Source: Emergomyces orientalis
Taxonomy: Eukaryota; Ascomycota; Eurotiomycetes; Onygenales; Ajellomycetaceae
NCBI GenBank assembly: GCA_002110485.1
Contig: MOWL01000050.1
Location: forward strand, 62,001-126,000
Direction: 5' to 3'
Length of the DNA stretch: 64,000 bases
In this document: positions 1-12,539 of the stretch, one piece after another
How the letters are laid out: each line of letters begins with the position of its first letter
Numbering within the stretch: position 1 is the first letter of the stretch
The notes under the pieces: model-generated
The model's input: the letters and a program-made list of their open reading frames with translations, nothing else
Database searches by the model: none
What the model was told of the DNA's origin: nothing
Made by a program: the position numbers and the translations under genes

Positions 1-1
1 T

Positions 2-3000
2 GAACCAGATACAGAAGAAATACGCTCGGAGATGGTGCATATGCACTTCTACTTATACAAACAGCGTACGGAGACATATAAGATCTATATGAAAGGCGTC
101 AAGGAACTCTACGATCATATATCAACAACCATAGACCCGAAGCTACGAAGAGCCCTGAAAAAAACACTAGATCCACGCCAAATATTGAAGGAATTAAAGA
201 GCTTCATTGCTCCGACAAAACGCCAAAGAGAGGTTGAACTCACTAATCTCTTTTTAAAGCTTTCCAAGCCATCAGAGGTGCGAAAGCGAGCAGCCGATGA
301 ATGGCTGCTAGAATGGGAGGACTGCCACCGATTAGTCCTCAAATATGACGTTGATGGATTCACCAGCGAACCAGGCAATCTATATAGATTCCTTAATGCG
401 GTGCAAGCCATACACCCCGAATTCTCGGACTTCCGTCGCCAGGAACTGGAGAACGCCCTAGAGAACGGTGACGAGCCATTAAGTGTACAAAAAATGATCA
501 ATCACTTCAGATCACACTGTCGGACACGCATCACAGAAGACGAGCCTGAATACTCTAAAAACAATGCAGTATTTGCTACATATCAAGACCAATCCACGAA
601 GGAAACAGTGGAAACTCCTAGCAAGGAATTCACTAAGAAATCAAGAGGAAATCAACAAAATAAATGTGTGTGTGGAGGACCACATCTCTATGTCAAATGC
701 TGGGTCATGAATGCTGAAGAACGCCCGTCCGGGTGGACTCCTCGAAAAGAAATAGAGGATAAGGTTAAAAAGGCTCTAAAAAACGAGCAAATGAAGAAAT
801 CTGTTGACAATGCCTTTGCCAGAGAGAAGAAGACTCTGGCAGTGGCCACTATACACTCTCTGCCAAAGAATGAAGAAACTGATGAATATACAGCTTTGGT
901 TACAACCACCTTCACGGCTGAACATGCCAGCGGATACCAATACCCTCTGCGAGATAGCTTTATATACGATACAGGAGCCAATAAGCATGTATGCAATGAC
1001 CGCAGCCGCTTTGAGAACTTCGAACCTTGCGAAGGATCCTACCTATATGCAGGAGATTCGAAGATAGCCATTCAAGGCACAGGGCAGGTGTGGTTAGCTG
1101 TACAATCACCAAAGGGAGTAAGACGAATGCTTCTACTAAATGTGGCATATGTTCCTGGTTTTCACACAAATCTCGCGGCATCCCCTTTCTTCAAGAAGAA
1201 GGGATTGGGAATTGATGAACTAAATCACACTATAATTGATCAAGATGGGGTTGCGCAATTCAACTTAACCTATGTTCATGAGAAATACGTTCTGGAGTAT
1301 AAACCTCTACCTGAGAATAATACCGCTTTCGCCGTACGATCGGCATTACCGCGGCCACCCACCAACGCCACGGCAGCCCTATGGCATAGGCGCCTGGCAC
1401 ACGCCGGGCCGGAGGCCCTCACACACATACCCGCCGAAATCGCGGGCTCCGAGATCAACGGGCCGAAAACATCAGAATGTGAAACATGTGCATTAGCGAA
1501 GATGCACAATATCATCTCTCGGAGGCCTATGGCTCGCGGAAGCCGCCCATTTGAAGCTCTACACTTCGATATTATTCATGTGGAAGAGGCATACAATGGC
1601 CTTCGATATATTGCTCATCTATACGATCCGTACACACATCTACATAGAGTAGGGTGTTTAAAACAGAAATCCGATGCATTCGATTTCATACGCAGCACAG
1701 CACTAATAATCAAAAAGCAACTAAATCTCAACGTTCTAAGGATCCATACTGACGGTGAAAAGGCATTATCCTCGCCGTTCATGCAGTGGGTAAAAGAGGA
1801 AGGCATTCTTCTAGAGCGTTCGGCACCCTATACACCCGAGCAGAATGGAGCCGCAGAACGCTCAGGGGGTATGATTACAAGAACCGCTCGGGCACTACGC
1901 ATATCTGCAAGATTCCCACATAATCTATGGCCTGAAACAACAGAGGCCGCCGCCTACTTACTAAATAGAACGCCCACTAGAGCATTAGGATGGAAATCGC
2001 CGAATCAAGTCCTCTATGAATACACGAAGAAGGATACAGACATCAACAAAGGCATGGAACTAGCTCATCTGCGAGCATACGGGTGCAAGGCATACATATT
2101 GAATAAAAAGATCCCTAGAACGATGAAGCTAACTGCCAGAGCAAAAATTGGATTTCTAATTGGATATACTTCCACTAACATTTTCCGAATCTGGCTTCCA
2201 CAATCTCAGGAGATTACAGAATCTCGAGATGTTCTTTTTGATGAAGATACATTCTTTGACCCTCAGAACTTGCCTGAGAAGGATGTACTTGAACTACTGA
2301 TTCCCAGGACCATTTCTACACCACTCAGATCAATCAAAGGTATGGATGAAGAGGAGGAGGATGTTCAATTACCATTAATCGGGCCGATGCTGAGAACAGC
2401 GGATCTCGGCGAACATGGAACCTCCATGGCGGAACGAGCCACCTCAAAATCAATGCATAATGGACCTCTCACGCCCGAACCAACACCTCCACGGCATACC
2501 GAGGCTAGCATGCCACGGCATGCTGATTCACACCTACCACACTACACGCCGGGCAGCTTTCCGGAAGGCGAGCCCGCACACGCACCACAAGCCATGGAAC
2601 CTCCATCCATGAGCCCCCCAACGAGCGGAATACCCGCCATAGACGAACCATCTAATCAGTTAATGGAGTCATTACATGACACAACAATTAGAGCTTCTAG
2701 TAGAGAGATAATAAGCAATGTCTCTCCTTCTAATATAGTGCAAGGAAAGTGAGTGAGAAAACCCAATACAGAACAATCTTCAGTTTATACAACAAGCATG
2801 GAATCTTTAATATATACCGCATTTCATGCAGCATTCATGGGTGGCACACGGGCCGAGCCCACGCCATTGAACCCCCCTAACCTGCCGAAAATCCATAGGG
2901 ATACGCTGCCCCCGCCGCCACGCGGCTGGGCCGCGGCTACAAAACACCCTTTTGCCAGAGAATGGCGTGCGGCCGCTGACATCGAATATAAGGCTCTAGA

Positions 3001-4489
3001 ACAGCGCCAATGCTGGCAAGAGGTGGAAATACCTTCTGAACCAGAAGTCCGCGCTCTGCCATTGATGTGGGTATACACCTACAAATTCGACACGGACGGC
3101 TATCTAGCTAAATTCAAGGCACGGCTTGTTGTACGAGGGGACCTCGCCAGTAATGAAGCAACAGAGACCTACTCCTGCACTTTAGCAATGAAAATCTTTC
3201 GCGTTCTAATGGCCATGACAGCAGCCTTCGATTTTGAAGCTCATCAATTTGATGCCATTAACGCCTTTCTAAACGCACGAATTGATAAACAAATCTATGT
3301 TGTGCCAGCTCAGGGATACGGCCGCCCCGGTCGCTATCTTCTATTAAAAAGAGCTCTATACGGGCTGCCTGAATCCCCTCTGTTATGGAATAATGAACTC
3401 GGATCTCAACTTAAGAAGCTTGGACTACGCCCCATTAGTGAAGAGCCATGCCTCTATACTAGTGAGAACCTCACGTTATTCTTCTATGTGGATGATATAG
3501 TGATTCTATACCATAGAGATCACCACGAGGCATTTAACCGATTTAAGCAACCACTAACCATGACATACGACCTAAGGGATATGGGAGATTTGAACTGGTT
3601 CCTAGGAATTCGTATCTTACGGGACCGCAATGAGAAAAAGCTCTGGTTATGTCAGGACAGCTATATGGCTAAAATAGCCGCAAAATTCAACCTAGAGCGT
3701 CGAACACGGTATCAAATGCCTTTATCAAAGGATGAATTCTCTACACACCAATCCTCATACGATGGTGAAGCTTCCCCGCAGGAAATCCATTCATATCAAT
3801 GCCGCATTGGATCACTAATCTACCCTGCCGTTGGAACGAGGCCAGATCTCGCATTCGCGGCGAGCGCCCTCGCTGGGTTCATGACGAATCCAGGCCCAAA
3901 ACATTCAGATATGGCAGATCGGGTGATTGCTTTTGCTAATCAAACCAGGCATCTAGCGATTGAGTATAGTGCCCCAAAACCCGGCTCTACTACCCCGGAT
4001 TTCATCATACATGCCGATGCGGCCTATGCAGACGACCCGAACACCCGCCGAAGCACACAAGGAATGGTGTTCTCACTCTTTGGAGGATTAATAGATTGGA
4101 AGTCATCTAAGCAAAAGACTGTAACCACTTCTTCCACTGAATCTGAGCTTCTTGCCCTATCTTATGCAGCGAAGGAGGCCATATGGTGGGATCGAGTGTT
4201 TAATCAACTTGGACTGGATACTCAGTGCCATCTAGTTATCCATAATGACAATCGCCAAACCATTCGACTCCTAACAGCCGCCGCACCAATGCTAACCACT
4301 AAACTACGCCATATTGATGTGCATAATCACTGGCTCCGTGAACAAATAGCCACCGGACGCCTAGCTATTCAATGGGTTGACACAAAAGCCATGATCGCTG
4401 ATGGAATGACCAAGGCACTCGGAGGCCAAAAACACGCCGAATTCATACGAATGCTCGGATTAACTGATATAGGCTCCCAAATTGAATAA
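2..4489 (+). pseudogene. copia Gag-Pol polyprotein, 5' partial, one in-frame stop
   Basis: The frame is open from base 2 to a TGA at 2,750-2,752 and then continues in the same frame to the stop at 4,489. Domains in order: a gag region; a CCHC-like knuckle near 670-710; an aspartic protease with DTGA near 967; a GAG-pre-integrase His/Cys region near 1,380-1,510; an integrase core with D near 1,567, D near 1,750 and E near 1,857; a reverse transcriptase with YVDD near 3,486; and RNase H near 3,995-4,400. The internal TGA sits in a basic linker between integrase and RT where copy 2 reads Lys-Arg. It is therefore more likely a mutated Arg codon than a programmed site. Otherwise the frame is undamaged, so the copy is young. 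Confidence 0.93.
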
Positions 4490-4587
4490 AACAACGCCTA
4501 CACACTCATTAAAACACGCCTTTTCCTATATATATATTTCATATTACTACTACTGCTACTGCTGCGGGCATATTCGGTGAGGGGGTA

Positions 4588-5009
4588 TGTGAAACATGAG
4601 ATTATCGCCACACATTCATTGGCTAAGACATACACACATGTTCAATTGCCACACTAATTGCCACACGGCGAACTCCGATGGAATCTCCACCAAATACGCC
4701 CTCATCTTCGCCGATCTTTAATATATTCGCCATTACATTGATTTTTCTACGAAGTCAGAGGTATTCAGCTGAGAATATCACGATACGATCAATATAGCAT
4801 GTAAATCACTCATATTATTGATGGATAGTTGTTGGGCAGCCTAAGATGGATTCACGGGTATAAATAGCCATGGAAAACCCATAGATATTTAGCTAGAGCA
4901 GAGCTCAGAGCACACAGACCACAATACCATATATCTCAATATATTAATTCCTCCCTATATATGTGCATATTATGCTAGCTCCACTCTCCGTCTTATCCTC
5001 CGTTTCATA
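4588..5009 (+). repeat. 3' LTR of copia copy 1
   Basis: The LTR begins TGTGAAACATG directly after the polypurine tract. Its end is placed at TTTCATA by analogy with the CTCTCATA end of the copy 2 LTR, so the right boundary is inferred. A TATA-like box (GGGTATAAATAG) near 4,857 is the only stretch clearly shared with the copy 2 LTR (GGTTATAAAAAG) and is the likely transcription start region. Confidence 0.7.
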
Positions 5010-5583
5010 GGTAATAAGCTTAGTACCTACGATTCTCGAGTTTAATCAGGGCTTACAAGGGGGATGTTGGTGTGATGATGGGAGTTTGGAGGGGAGACTC
5101 ATCTCGGACAAAAAGCTTCTGGCCTCCATGCGGGACATTGATCAATTGGAGCAAATTTCTACGAAGCGACATCGCCATAGACATGATGATTCTTCCAACT
5201 CAGTTAGTTCATCAGAGTTGTGAAGCTAACAAGTACACGAGGCCACAAAGAATGAAGATCCTTGAGAGACACCAACTTTTGCTGAAAGACTAGAATACTT
5301 GGAACTTTTTATTAGTTCTTGAGAAGCCATGATTTCTAGTCGAGCAGGTGCCATAGTTTTGAGTATGTGGTGATTTGATTTTATAAGTGGATAGACCATA
5401 GATCCGGCGGCTGCATCACGATAATGCATGAGTAAGTACAGCGACTAACTAGTTAAGCCGTCTACAATGCGCCTTAATAAAATTTAGGCTAGATTACTTT
5501 CCAAAACAGGCAAAGGCTCTGCTTAGTAATTTTATCGAATTCATTGTAATTTACAACAAACAAAAATTTTCATCTATTCACTC
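5010..5583. other. no recognisable gene
   Basis: Only short open stretches are present. A segment near 5,150-5,210 weakly resembles, in inverted orientation, a segment near 6,955-7,030 (both contain ATGATGATTCT and AACTCAGTTAG). They may be remnants of one old repeat. I see no gene. Confidence 0.4.
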
Positions 5584-5988
5584 TTATTCTCGAGTTTCCC
5601 TTGTTTTCCCCCCTTCCCCCCTCTGGACTTCAGATATTTCGTGTAGTTCTCGCACGTCGTTCGGGACGGAGGGGGGTAATGCTTCTCCTGTTTCTGTAAG
5701 AGTGTGTCTTTCCGGGGCTGTACCGGATATGGCACTCACTATATCTTTGTCTGGTGGTGGAAAGTGGCTGCTCGAAGCATCAGACTTGTTAAAATTAATC
5801 GTAAAGTACCGATTATCTTCATGGATGAGAAGGTAGACACCTTTGCAGTGACAGTCATCGAAGTAGCTACTCAGCATACGCTGGAGTGTGCCTTTCCGTC
5901 GATAACGCATCTGCACGAGGCTACTGCGCTCAGTCCATGGCTTCTTGACACGCTTTGAGTTTGATGGTTGCATGATGTAGGATTTCAT
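5584..5988 (-). CDS. small basic hypothetical protein, possibly MADS-box-like
   Basis: The frame encodes 134 residues. A basic stretch near residues 10-33 (SKRVKKPW, RYRRKGTLQ) is followed by a short segment ending in LLIHEDNRYFTI and then by a Ser/Pro-rich tail. The order of basic helix, short hydrophobic strand and R-Y-F-T resembles short fungal MADS-box-like proteins, where an RRK..L..K helix precedes an L-I-x-x-x-x-R-Y-F-T strand. The match is by eye and weak. The tail is Glu/Arg-rich and may not be native. No intron was needed. It could equally be an unrelated or spurious frame. Confidence 0.4.
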   Translation of the reverse strand: MKSYIMQPSNSKRVKKPWTERSSLVQMRYRRKGTLQRMLSSYFDDCHCKGVYLLIHEDNRYFTINFNKSDASSSHFPPPDKDIVSAISGTAPERHTLTETGEALPPSVPNDVRELHEISEVQRGEGGKTRETRE

Positions 5989-5999
5989 TCCAAGGAAGA

Positions 6000-7735
6000 T
6001 AAAGGATCTGGGACTTGATAATTATCACTTGGCACTATGGAAAACGATCTCAATTTATAGCTACGAGTGAGTGTTGTCTAGAAATAGGGTAGCCTTCAGA
6101 CGCTTTTTAAAAGTGTGTACTTCTGTCGAACGTCATTTCGAGCGATCGGTCGTTTTGCTGCGGCGCTTGCAGGCTTGGGCCACAATTTGCGATCCGAAAC
6201 CGTGGCCCTCACCATTCTGACTGATTATTCAACTCGGCCTCGCGATCCGAATTCATGGCCATGATTTGCGATCTGAACCTGTGGCCCTCCACATGTCAGA
6301 AAGCATGCCCTCTTAATTTGTCGAAACAGAATATGCAAGGTACGGCTACTAATTACTTTGACAGAGATGACTGGTGGGTTTTTCTAGATAGTTGGTCGGT
6401 ATTCATATGCTCGAACTTGGGCCAGGACGCCAAGCCGTGCTGTCTGGTGTTCCTTATGAAGAAGGAGAATTAATTTTTGGATAGCATTCTCCCTCCCGTA
6501 ATTTATTGCATATCCTTCTAAAAGCACATGGATTTTTTCACAGCTATTGAATATTGTGAAGTTTGGCCATCGAGAAGTATAATAGCCCATGTGATCAATC
6601 GCCTAGATCGCTTTTCCACACGTGACCTGCCCTGCCCCAAGAGCGCCTTATCCCTTAAGCTTTCCCGAAGCAGGAGGGGAGCTCGCTGAGAGAGTCTACG
6701 ACGTCCCTGAGAGTGGGCCCGTATCTATACTGGTATCTATGTCTATACAGCTAAAAAGGCTTATATATCTCGGATAGCATTGCAAGAGAAGTTTAACCTT
6801 AAAGATATTTATATTTATGTTAATTAGTTTATCCTTTATTGAAGTTAAATATTTTTTAAATATTAAACGATGTCTTTTTTTCTGATTATTTAATTAATGC
6901 CTGAAACATGGGCACTTGAGAACTCCCACTCGAATCGAGTAACTTCATGAGTTTAGAAATATCTCAAGCCAAGCTAACTGAGTTGCACAGCAACTTGGGA
7001 GAATCATCATATCCATCGAAAACTCTCGTGAGTTTATAACCAGCCCCGAAGGACGATCGCTTTGAGGGTTGAGCAAATAACATGACCAGCACTGCTGTTT
7101 TAGCAAGTTAATCTTACAGTAATTGCGCACAGTTTCCTTATTCCACGCACATGGTGCTCTGGGATTATACGGGGGAAGAACCCCAATTTTTTTATATAAT
7201 TTAATGAAGAATCTACCATAAAATGACAAAAAAAATTTAATTTGAGAAAAGACAAACTACATCACTGCAGATTTTTCGAAATGTAACTGGTATTAAATCC
7301 AAATTCGTGGCATGCCTATCCCCTCCGGCCTTCCCTGTTTCGCCGCCAAGGAGGACGTACGTTAGCGATCGAGAAACTTGTTGAGCCGAGCGAGAGAAAA
7401 CTCTTCTGCTTCGAATGCGAGAATATCGACTTTCAAAATGAAGAAGGGGGCCGGATTTGGAGCACGAAAGCAAGCGGAGAGATACTTCTTCCTCCAAATG
7501 TTGGTGTTTACATTGTCAGGGGGAAATGGAAGATTGAATGATACAATTAAGTGCTGGGCATGGGCATGGGTATGGGCATGTGGATATGGATGTGCATGTG
7601 GTGGGAAGCTGAATCTCCTTTGACATCTCCCCACCACCTCCTCGCCGCCTCCTCGCCGTATCCCGCCATATCCCCACCATCTCTTCACCATAACTCAACC
7701 AATAAGCAGCATGTTCTCGCATTGCTTCCGCTTAC
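6000..7735. other. intergenic, short degenerate repeats
   Basis: No credible gene was seen. Three imperfect units of the type GCGATCCGAA..GTGGCC occur near 6,186, 6,240 and 6,265. A short GGGCATG/GGATATG-type minisatellite lies near 7,553-7,605 and creates open frames with Met-Gly or His-Ala runs that are not genes. The stretch 6,780-6,900 is AT-rich. Confidence 0.5.
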
Positions 7736-7736
7736 A

Positions 7737-8672
7737 TCAACAACAAAACATACGCTGTACAACAGTGCACATCTTTGACAACAAGAGAAATCTCTTTTGT
7801 GGAAATATACAGTGAAAGAGACGTGACAAATTCCGAGAAAGAAAATAATTCCCATCTAATTTCATGGCAAGCTCTCTCAGCTTGAACAGTTCATCAATAA
7901 AGTCCTGCTCATGCTTTTTCATCTGTCCCGTCCTCAGTTGGCCCAAAATTCCTTCACCAGAGAGTACAGAATGAAAGGCATCAAAAATCTTGCGAGCTGC
8001 CATGGCCATATGAGCTCCGTGGGCTTCTTTGTGATGCACATCGAGCGAGTCATAAGCTGTATTGATAGACACGACCAGAAGAAGCAGAAAGCAAGCTCCA
8101 CTGATCCAATGCTCCTCCCACATCTCCTTCTGCAGAATGCTCTCAACTTCTTTGAAGACAGTTACCTCCAACCTCTGTATGCGTTGAAAGATCTCCTTGT
8201 GCACTTGGTGGGTAACATAGCAGCATTCGTGATCATCACGACTAATCAAAGGGACTTGGGATAAGGCGCCTGCCAAGATCGCCAGCAGAAGCGCAGCCTC
8301 GAGTGCGCGGCTCCTTCCAGCATCATTCCCAAGAAATTGACAAACACACTGCATAATCCTCTCCATAAGGTCATGTTCTTCCTCGTCGAAGCCAGTGAAC
8401 AAGTTGAAAATGGTGGTGATAACTTCAAGATTGCTCCGGTGCTTCTGCAACCACGAATCTACAAAGGCAGAAGGATTGGTGAACTGGAATCTTCTTCCAG
8501 TAGCACAGAAGTCGCATACATCATTCTGGCAAGAAGTAGGCGGTCTATATATCCATCCCTTGGCGTTGCTATAGTCCTTAAATCCCAAGCGTATTTGCAG
8601 CGTTATCGGCTGGATGGTACCACTGTTAATATCATCATGGATCGTGTCTTGGAACGGCGGCCCTGGACCCAT
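7737..8672 (-). CDS. hypothetical protein with two hydrophobic segments
   Basis: The single frame of 311 residues starts at an ATG at 8,672. Cys residues cluster near residues 48-56 (C..DVCDFC). Mid-protein there is a helical region with a hydrophobic stretch ALLLAILAGAL near 128-138, and a stronger one (GACFLLLLVVSI) near 193-204. The C-terminal third is charged and helical. I do not recognise the family. The second hydrophobic stretch could be a membrane segment, but there is no signal peptide. A 5' exon may exist upstream because a CAG/GTAGGT-rich stretch lies just before the ATG, though I could not build one convincingly. Confidence 0.55.
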   Translation of the reverse strand: MGPGPPFQDTIHDDINSGTIQPITLQIRLGFKDYSNAKGWIYRPPTSCQNDVCDFCATGRRFQFTNPSAFVDSWLQKHRSNLEVITTIFNLFTGFDEEEHDLMERIMQCVCQFLGNDAGRSRALEAALLLAILAGALSQVPLISRDDHECCYVTHQVHKEIFQRIQRLEVTVFKEVESILQKEMWEEHWISGACFLLLLVVSINTAYDSLDVHHKEAHGAHMAMAARKIFDAFHSVLSGEGILGQLRTGQMKKHEQDFIDELFKLRELAMKLDGNYFLSRNLSRLFHCIFPQKRFLLLSKMCTVVQRMFCC

Positions 8673-8699
8673 ATTAGTCCCACTTCTGATGATTCAGAT

Positions 8700-10560
8700 A
8701 ATAAACCTACCTGGAAATAAAGTAAGTCCAGATAGTCTTTTCGTTTCATCTATCTCATGGCTCCCTTTCTCTGCTAATCCCTTCGACGGTGATGAAGATG
8801 TACAAAGGTTCTCCATCGTCTTCGGACTCAGGCTAATATGTGTCGAGGGTGTGATAACTTGTGAGGGTCAATCTTTATTTAGAGGTGTGGGAAATATGGG
8901 ATGTGAGCCCCTTTTTAATACACCATGCCAGCCTTCAGGTTGATACCCTCCGGCAAGAGAACCACCACAAGGATAGGGAACTTCCATAATCATTCCGGGT
9001 TTTCCAGGCCGCTGGCTCAGGTGAAAATTGAACAACAGCCTGTGGGTTGCGGGGCTAAGGGCGTGTGATTTGGCTGCAAGGCTCATAGAGCGGCATCCTG
9101 GGACCCCGTGCTGCAGTGTTGATTCGCGCGGTTGTAGGGTCCTGGATTCTTGCTGGAATGGCGGAAGCTAGTGCGAGAGGTTCTGAGGTTTCCAGGGCGA
9201 AAGGCTCCCACGGACCAAACCAAATCAAGAATGCAAGTGTCCCTTTCCTTCCCGCACGCTGAATCGCCTGCGGAAAAAGCAATCTGATCTGTTTGTCTGT
9301 CTAGCCGACCACTAATATATACGAAAGAGCACTAACTATATTGCCCAACCAGACCAAGGCCCGAGTAACTAGAAGTGCAGCCCAGCTGCAGAAGGTATCA
9401 CTGTTCTGCATGCTGTCTTCAATGCTGCAGTGTTGATTCGCCTAGTTTTAAGTTTCTGGTTGCGACAGTGGGAGCTGGATGAGAGGGTCTGCGGACCAAG
9501 AACAATGGCGACGATGCAGGCATGGAAGAAGCAATCGGCTTGGAGTAATACATTACAAGCCACTGGTATATCCTGGTCTTGAATGTTACCCTGGTTGGGA
9601 GCCCAGACCGGTTCTGTTGCCCCTCTTCCCACCATACATGTCGATGCGATGCAGGGGATGACAGGAAAAAGGGTAGAAAATACCAAACAGTTGGCGGTGG
9701 GGCGGATGGTGGACAGTTTTGTGAGAATGACAGCTAGAGCATAGCTGCATTGTGCGGACAAGAACAGGATAGGGGATGTTTTTGCCCAGTGGGGTCTTAG
9801 CAAACCACTTTGACAGAATTGCATCAGATTGGTCCACCAGCCGTCCCACTTAAATTACACTGCTCTAAGTTAGGAGCGACCGCGAGAGACTGCCCTGTTT
9901 GTAGAATTTGGCTGATGAGATAGGTATTGGTTCAGGGATCAGATGAGGATGTATACAGCCAGCTCGGGAATAGAGATGGCGCCTACAATGATGAATTTAC
10001 CTAACGTATTTCAGCTAACCGCAAGCTTGATCGCTCTGTACCACCACGCGCTAACTTAGTATGGGAAAGTGTTCTGTAAACAAACAAGACAAACACAGCA
10101 CGTGAGGTTGTGGAAAGCGATCTAGGTGGCTGCGCAACGGCGGCGGTGGTTAGTTAGCTGCCAAGTCTTTGGCGCAGGTGGATTGCTTCTGATGCAAACG
10201 CCACCAGACCTTACTCCGCCTAGACCACCTCTGTATCCCCGTCTTCCTTCTCAGTCATCTATGCTTTTATTCACATGGCGAGGCTCAAGCGCAGGATGGG
10301 TCGGCTGTGGCTGACAAAAATCAAACAAGTAGATATGACGTTAATTTCTGCACTACACCACCTTTCTTACATCACCCATATTCTCTTATTATTCACTCTC
10401 GTCGTTTCTTCAAAGTCGGCGGAGAAACGTTTCTCAACATATTAGTAGAAGAGGCAGGTTTGTGGAATGCTTATATTTCATAGAGTAGTTAGATTCTCAA
10501 ATTTCAACTATAGCGATAGTTACAAATCAAAAGCACTTTGATAGAAAATAAAATCGGGCA
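8700..10560. repeat. non-coding stretch with a diverged direct repeat
   Basis: A segment of about 90 bp around GCTGCAGTGTTGATTCGC occurs near 9,108-9,200 and again, diverged, near 9,421-9,500. The spacing is about 310 bp and the orientation is the same. Several short open frames on both strands cross these repeats and I do not accept them. Nothing else recognisable lies between 8,700 and 10,560. Confidence 0.45.
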
Positions 10561-10575
10561 ATGATCAACCTGCTC

Positions 10576-11337
10576 CTACCATGCCCAAGGTTCGCGACCG
10601 CACCACATGTCCGGTTCATTCTGTTTGAATTCCAGTTTCACCCCTTTAGCTTTGCAGATAGTCTTCAGCTCATCTATACGGAACATCAAGTAGTCAATGG
10701 AGATGAAATTCAGCGCCCATGTGTCCGTACCCTCCACAGGCTTCTGCTTGACATAGTAGATCAGCAATTTTGTCAGATGTTCTCGGTCGACCCTATCACC
10801 GTCTTTCACATGGAGGCGTTCTAGTGTCACAGGCAAAACTAGTGGGGATAGGCATGCAAGTAGATAATGCACCGGCAAATGAAGCGTTACAAGCTTTCTT
10901 AGATGGGAAAGCTTGAGGGGTCCTCTATCCGCACGATTTCGACCAAAACAATTGCTCCTAAGAGAGCGGAGGTGAAAGGAGCTGAGATTGGGTAACTTGG
11001 ATAGCAGGTGCGAGATGGTTTGATTCACGGTTAGCTGCGCGTCCAATCCAGCAGTTTGAACAAGCTCCCTCTCATCACATGCGTTTTCCTTCGGCTCGGA
11101 TATATTGAGTGTTTTGGTGCGCGAAACCATACGGGGCCGTTCATGGATGGCTATCAGCAATTTCAATACGTCACGATAAGCAGTCGCCGGGCGGGTCAAG
11201 CTGATTGCCTTGTATAGAATTGGTTCGACAACGTAGCGGAATGTCCGGGAGGCGTTCCCAAGATTTTTCAGACCATTTTTGTCCATGTACCGAGCAATTT
11301 GTTCAACCAATTCAACCGGCAGTTTGATATTGCTCAT
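10576..11337 (-). CDS. F-box protein
   Basis: The gene is one exon of 253 residues. The N-terminus (KLPVELVEQIARYMDKN, then LGNASRTFRYVVEPILYKAI) has the LP.EL...I...L..L...S..FR spacing of a fungal F-box, the segment that normally binds Skp1 in SCF ubiquitin ligases. The rest (about residues 60-253) contains leucine-spaced segments (LSKLPNLSSFHLRSL, LRKLVTLHLPVHYL), suggesting a short, degenerate LRR-like substrate region. Length is short for this class but the frame is clean. Substrate and partner are unknown. The minus-strand ATG at 11,337 is the first one and is preceded by AT-rich DNA. Confidence 0.75.
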   Translation of the reverse strand: MSNIKLPVELVEQIARYMDKNGLKNLGNASRTFRYVVEPILYKAISLTRPATAYRDVLKLLIAIHERPRMVSRTKTLNISEPKENACDERELVQTAGLDAQLTVNQTISHLLSKLPNLSSFHLRSLRSNCFGRNRADRGPLKLSHLRKLVTLHLPVHYLLACLSPLVLPVTLERLHVKDGDRVDREHLTKLLIYYVKQKPVEGTDTWALNFISIDYLMFRIDELKTICKAKGVKLEFKQNEPDMWCGREPWAW

Positions 11338-12539
11338 TTTGAATAAATCCTGTTCTTGATCCCACCTGAGCTCTGATCGGGAGCTGCAAATCTGTTGGAG
11401 ATACTTAGCATGTATGAAATATTTGTGCAGGGCGTCTTCCTTACAATCAGATATGGCGGATTTGTAAAATGAAGCAGCTCAAAGTGGCATATGCTTTGCG
11501 AAGAGAAACGGGGAGGCGGAGCAATGGACATAAAGTGAGAGCACGGCCGCCATTATATACTGTCGGATCCCCTGGCCCGCGCTGGCGGTTAACGATGAGG
11601 GTAGAGAAATAACATTCCGTTCCTCTTTAACCACCACAAAATGATACTAGGTTGAGACACCGTCCGAGAAGAGAACCATGCAATCGGCTGGGCCTGCATC
11701 TTTGTGCGGTGTCTGGGATTTTTTTGGCAGGAAGGTGTCTGAACAGCTTCTTTCAGAACCGGTTGTCACCTTACTGCTTATTCTACACAGCTGTTGGCAT
11801 AAATATAAAAATCTCACCAACCATTTAATCGAACGATATGCGCACATACATCAGAGGGGCAGAAATCAACAACTGAGCGATGCATTGACAAGAATGGAGC
11901 ATGAAATATAATTCCATCCATGTTTTTAGCCTACAATGAAGAGCATACAAGAGTTCTTTACATGTTTTGCATGTATTTACATGTATGGGCCCAGTCCCTA
12001 TGAGAAAACTGGCAGCTTTTGTAAATTAATTATTATTATAGATTTAAGGGGTGCTAGCAATACTGTACGTCCTGCCCAATGAGGGCTGGGAGAGTTCCCT
12101 CGATGGTCACGTCCGGGTTTGTAAAGAAATAACTTCGATTGACAGTCTGGGTCATTACATGGTTTCCTGTGAGTATAATTAGCGAAAATCATTTTATTGG
12201 CGCTCTATATAATTATTTTCTTTGCGAATATAATCATTTCGTAGCAGATATGGGAGGTATAAACAAAGACATTAATTAATACGAAGTAACATATCTTCAT
12301 TGGTACTAAGCAAGAGTAATCAATCATTTTCCTTTGATTTAACAAATTATCAATCAAGAACAAACAACCCATGTACAACACAAAATCAAACAGAGCCCTG
12401 CATTAGATAGAGAAGGTGGCAAAAGGCAAGGATCGTGCAAGGAGAAAATAAGGGCCAACTCAAACACAATTGAAACTGGAATAAAGCAAAGAAGTAAAAG
12501 GGAGGAAGCACTTTAAGGCCACAGGAAAAGTGCAGTGTT
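11338..12539. other. intergenic
   Basis: No gene is supported. The right part (about 12,320-12,430) is a diverged direct copy of the 3' end of the zinc-finger gene at 14,160-14,255, described separately. Other open frames here are short and lack any recognisable composition. Confidence 0.5.
12320..12430. repeat. direct repeat shared with 14,160-14,255
   Basis: About 95 bp here, including CCTTTGATTTA, ATGTACAACA and AAAATCAAACAG, match 14,160-14,255 in the same orientation with scattered differences and small indels. Each copy lies at the 3' end of a minus-strand gene. They are therefore probably duplicated 3' UTR/terminator DNA from an ancient tandem duplication. Confidence 0.7.

Larger units (their letters stand above)
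1..5009 (+). mobile_element. Ty1/copia retrotransposon, copy 1 (5' end outside window)
   Basis: This is a Ty1/copia LTR retrotransposon whose 5' LTR and first part of gag lie before the window. Gag, protease, integrase, reverse transcriptase and RNase H follow in the copia order. They are followed by a polypurine tract (GGTGAGGGGGTA, about 4,576-4,587) and one 3' LTR. It belongs to the same family as the element at 56,977-62,610, with colinear proteins and the same polypurine tract, but the LTRs differ strongly in sequence outside the TATA-like region, so it is a different subfamily. The 5' target duplication cannot be tested because the left end is missing. Confidence 0.93.

Noticed and set aside
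7551..7778. Met/Gly-rich small protein
   Set aside because: The frame is produced by a short GGGCATG-type minisatellite.
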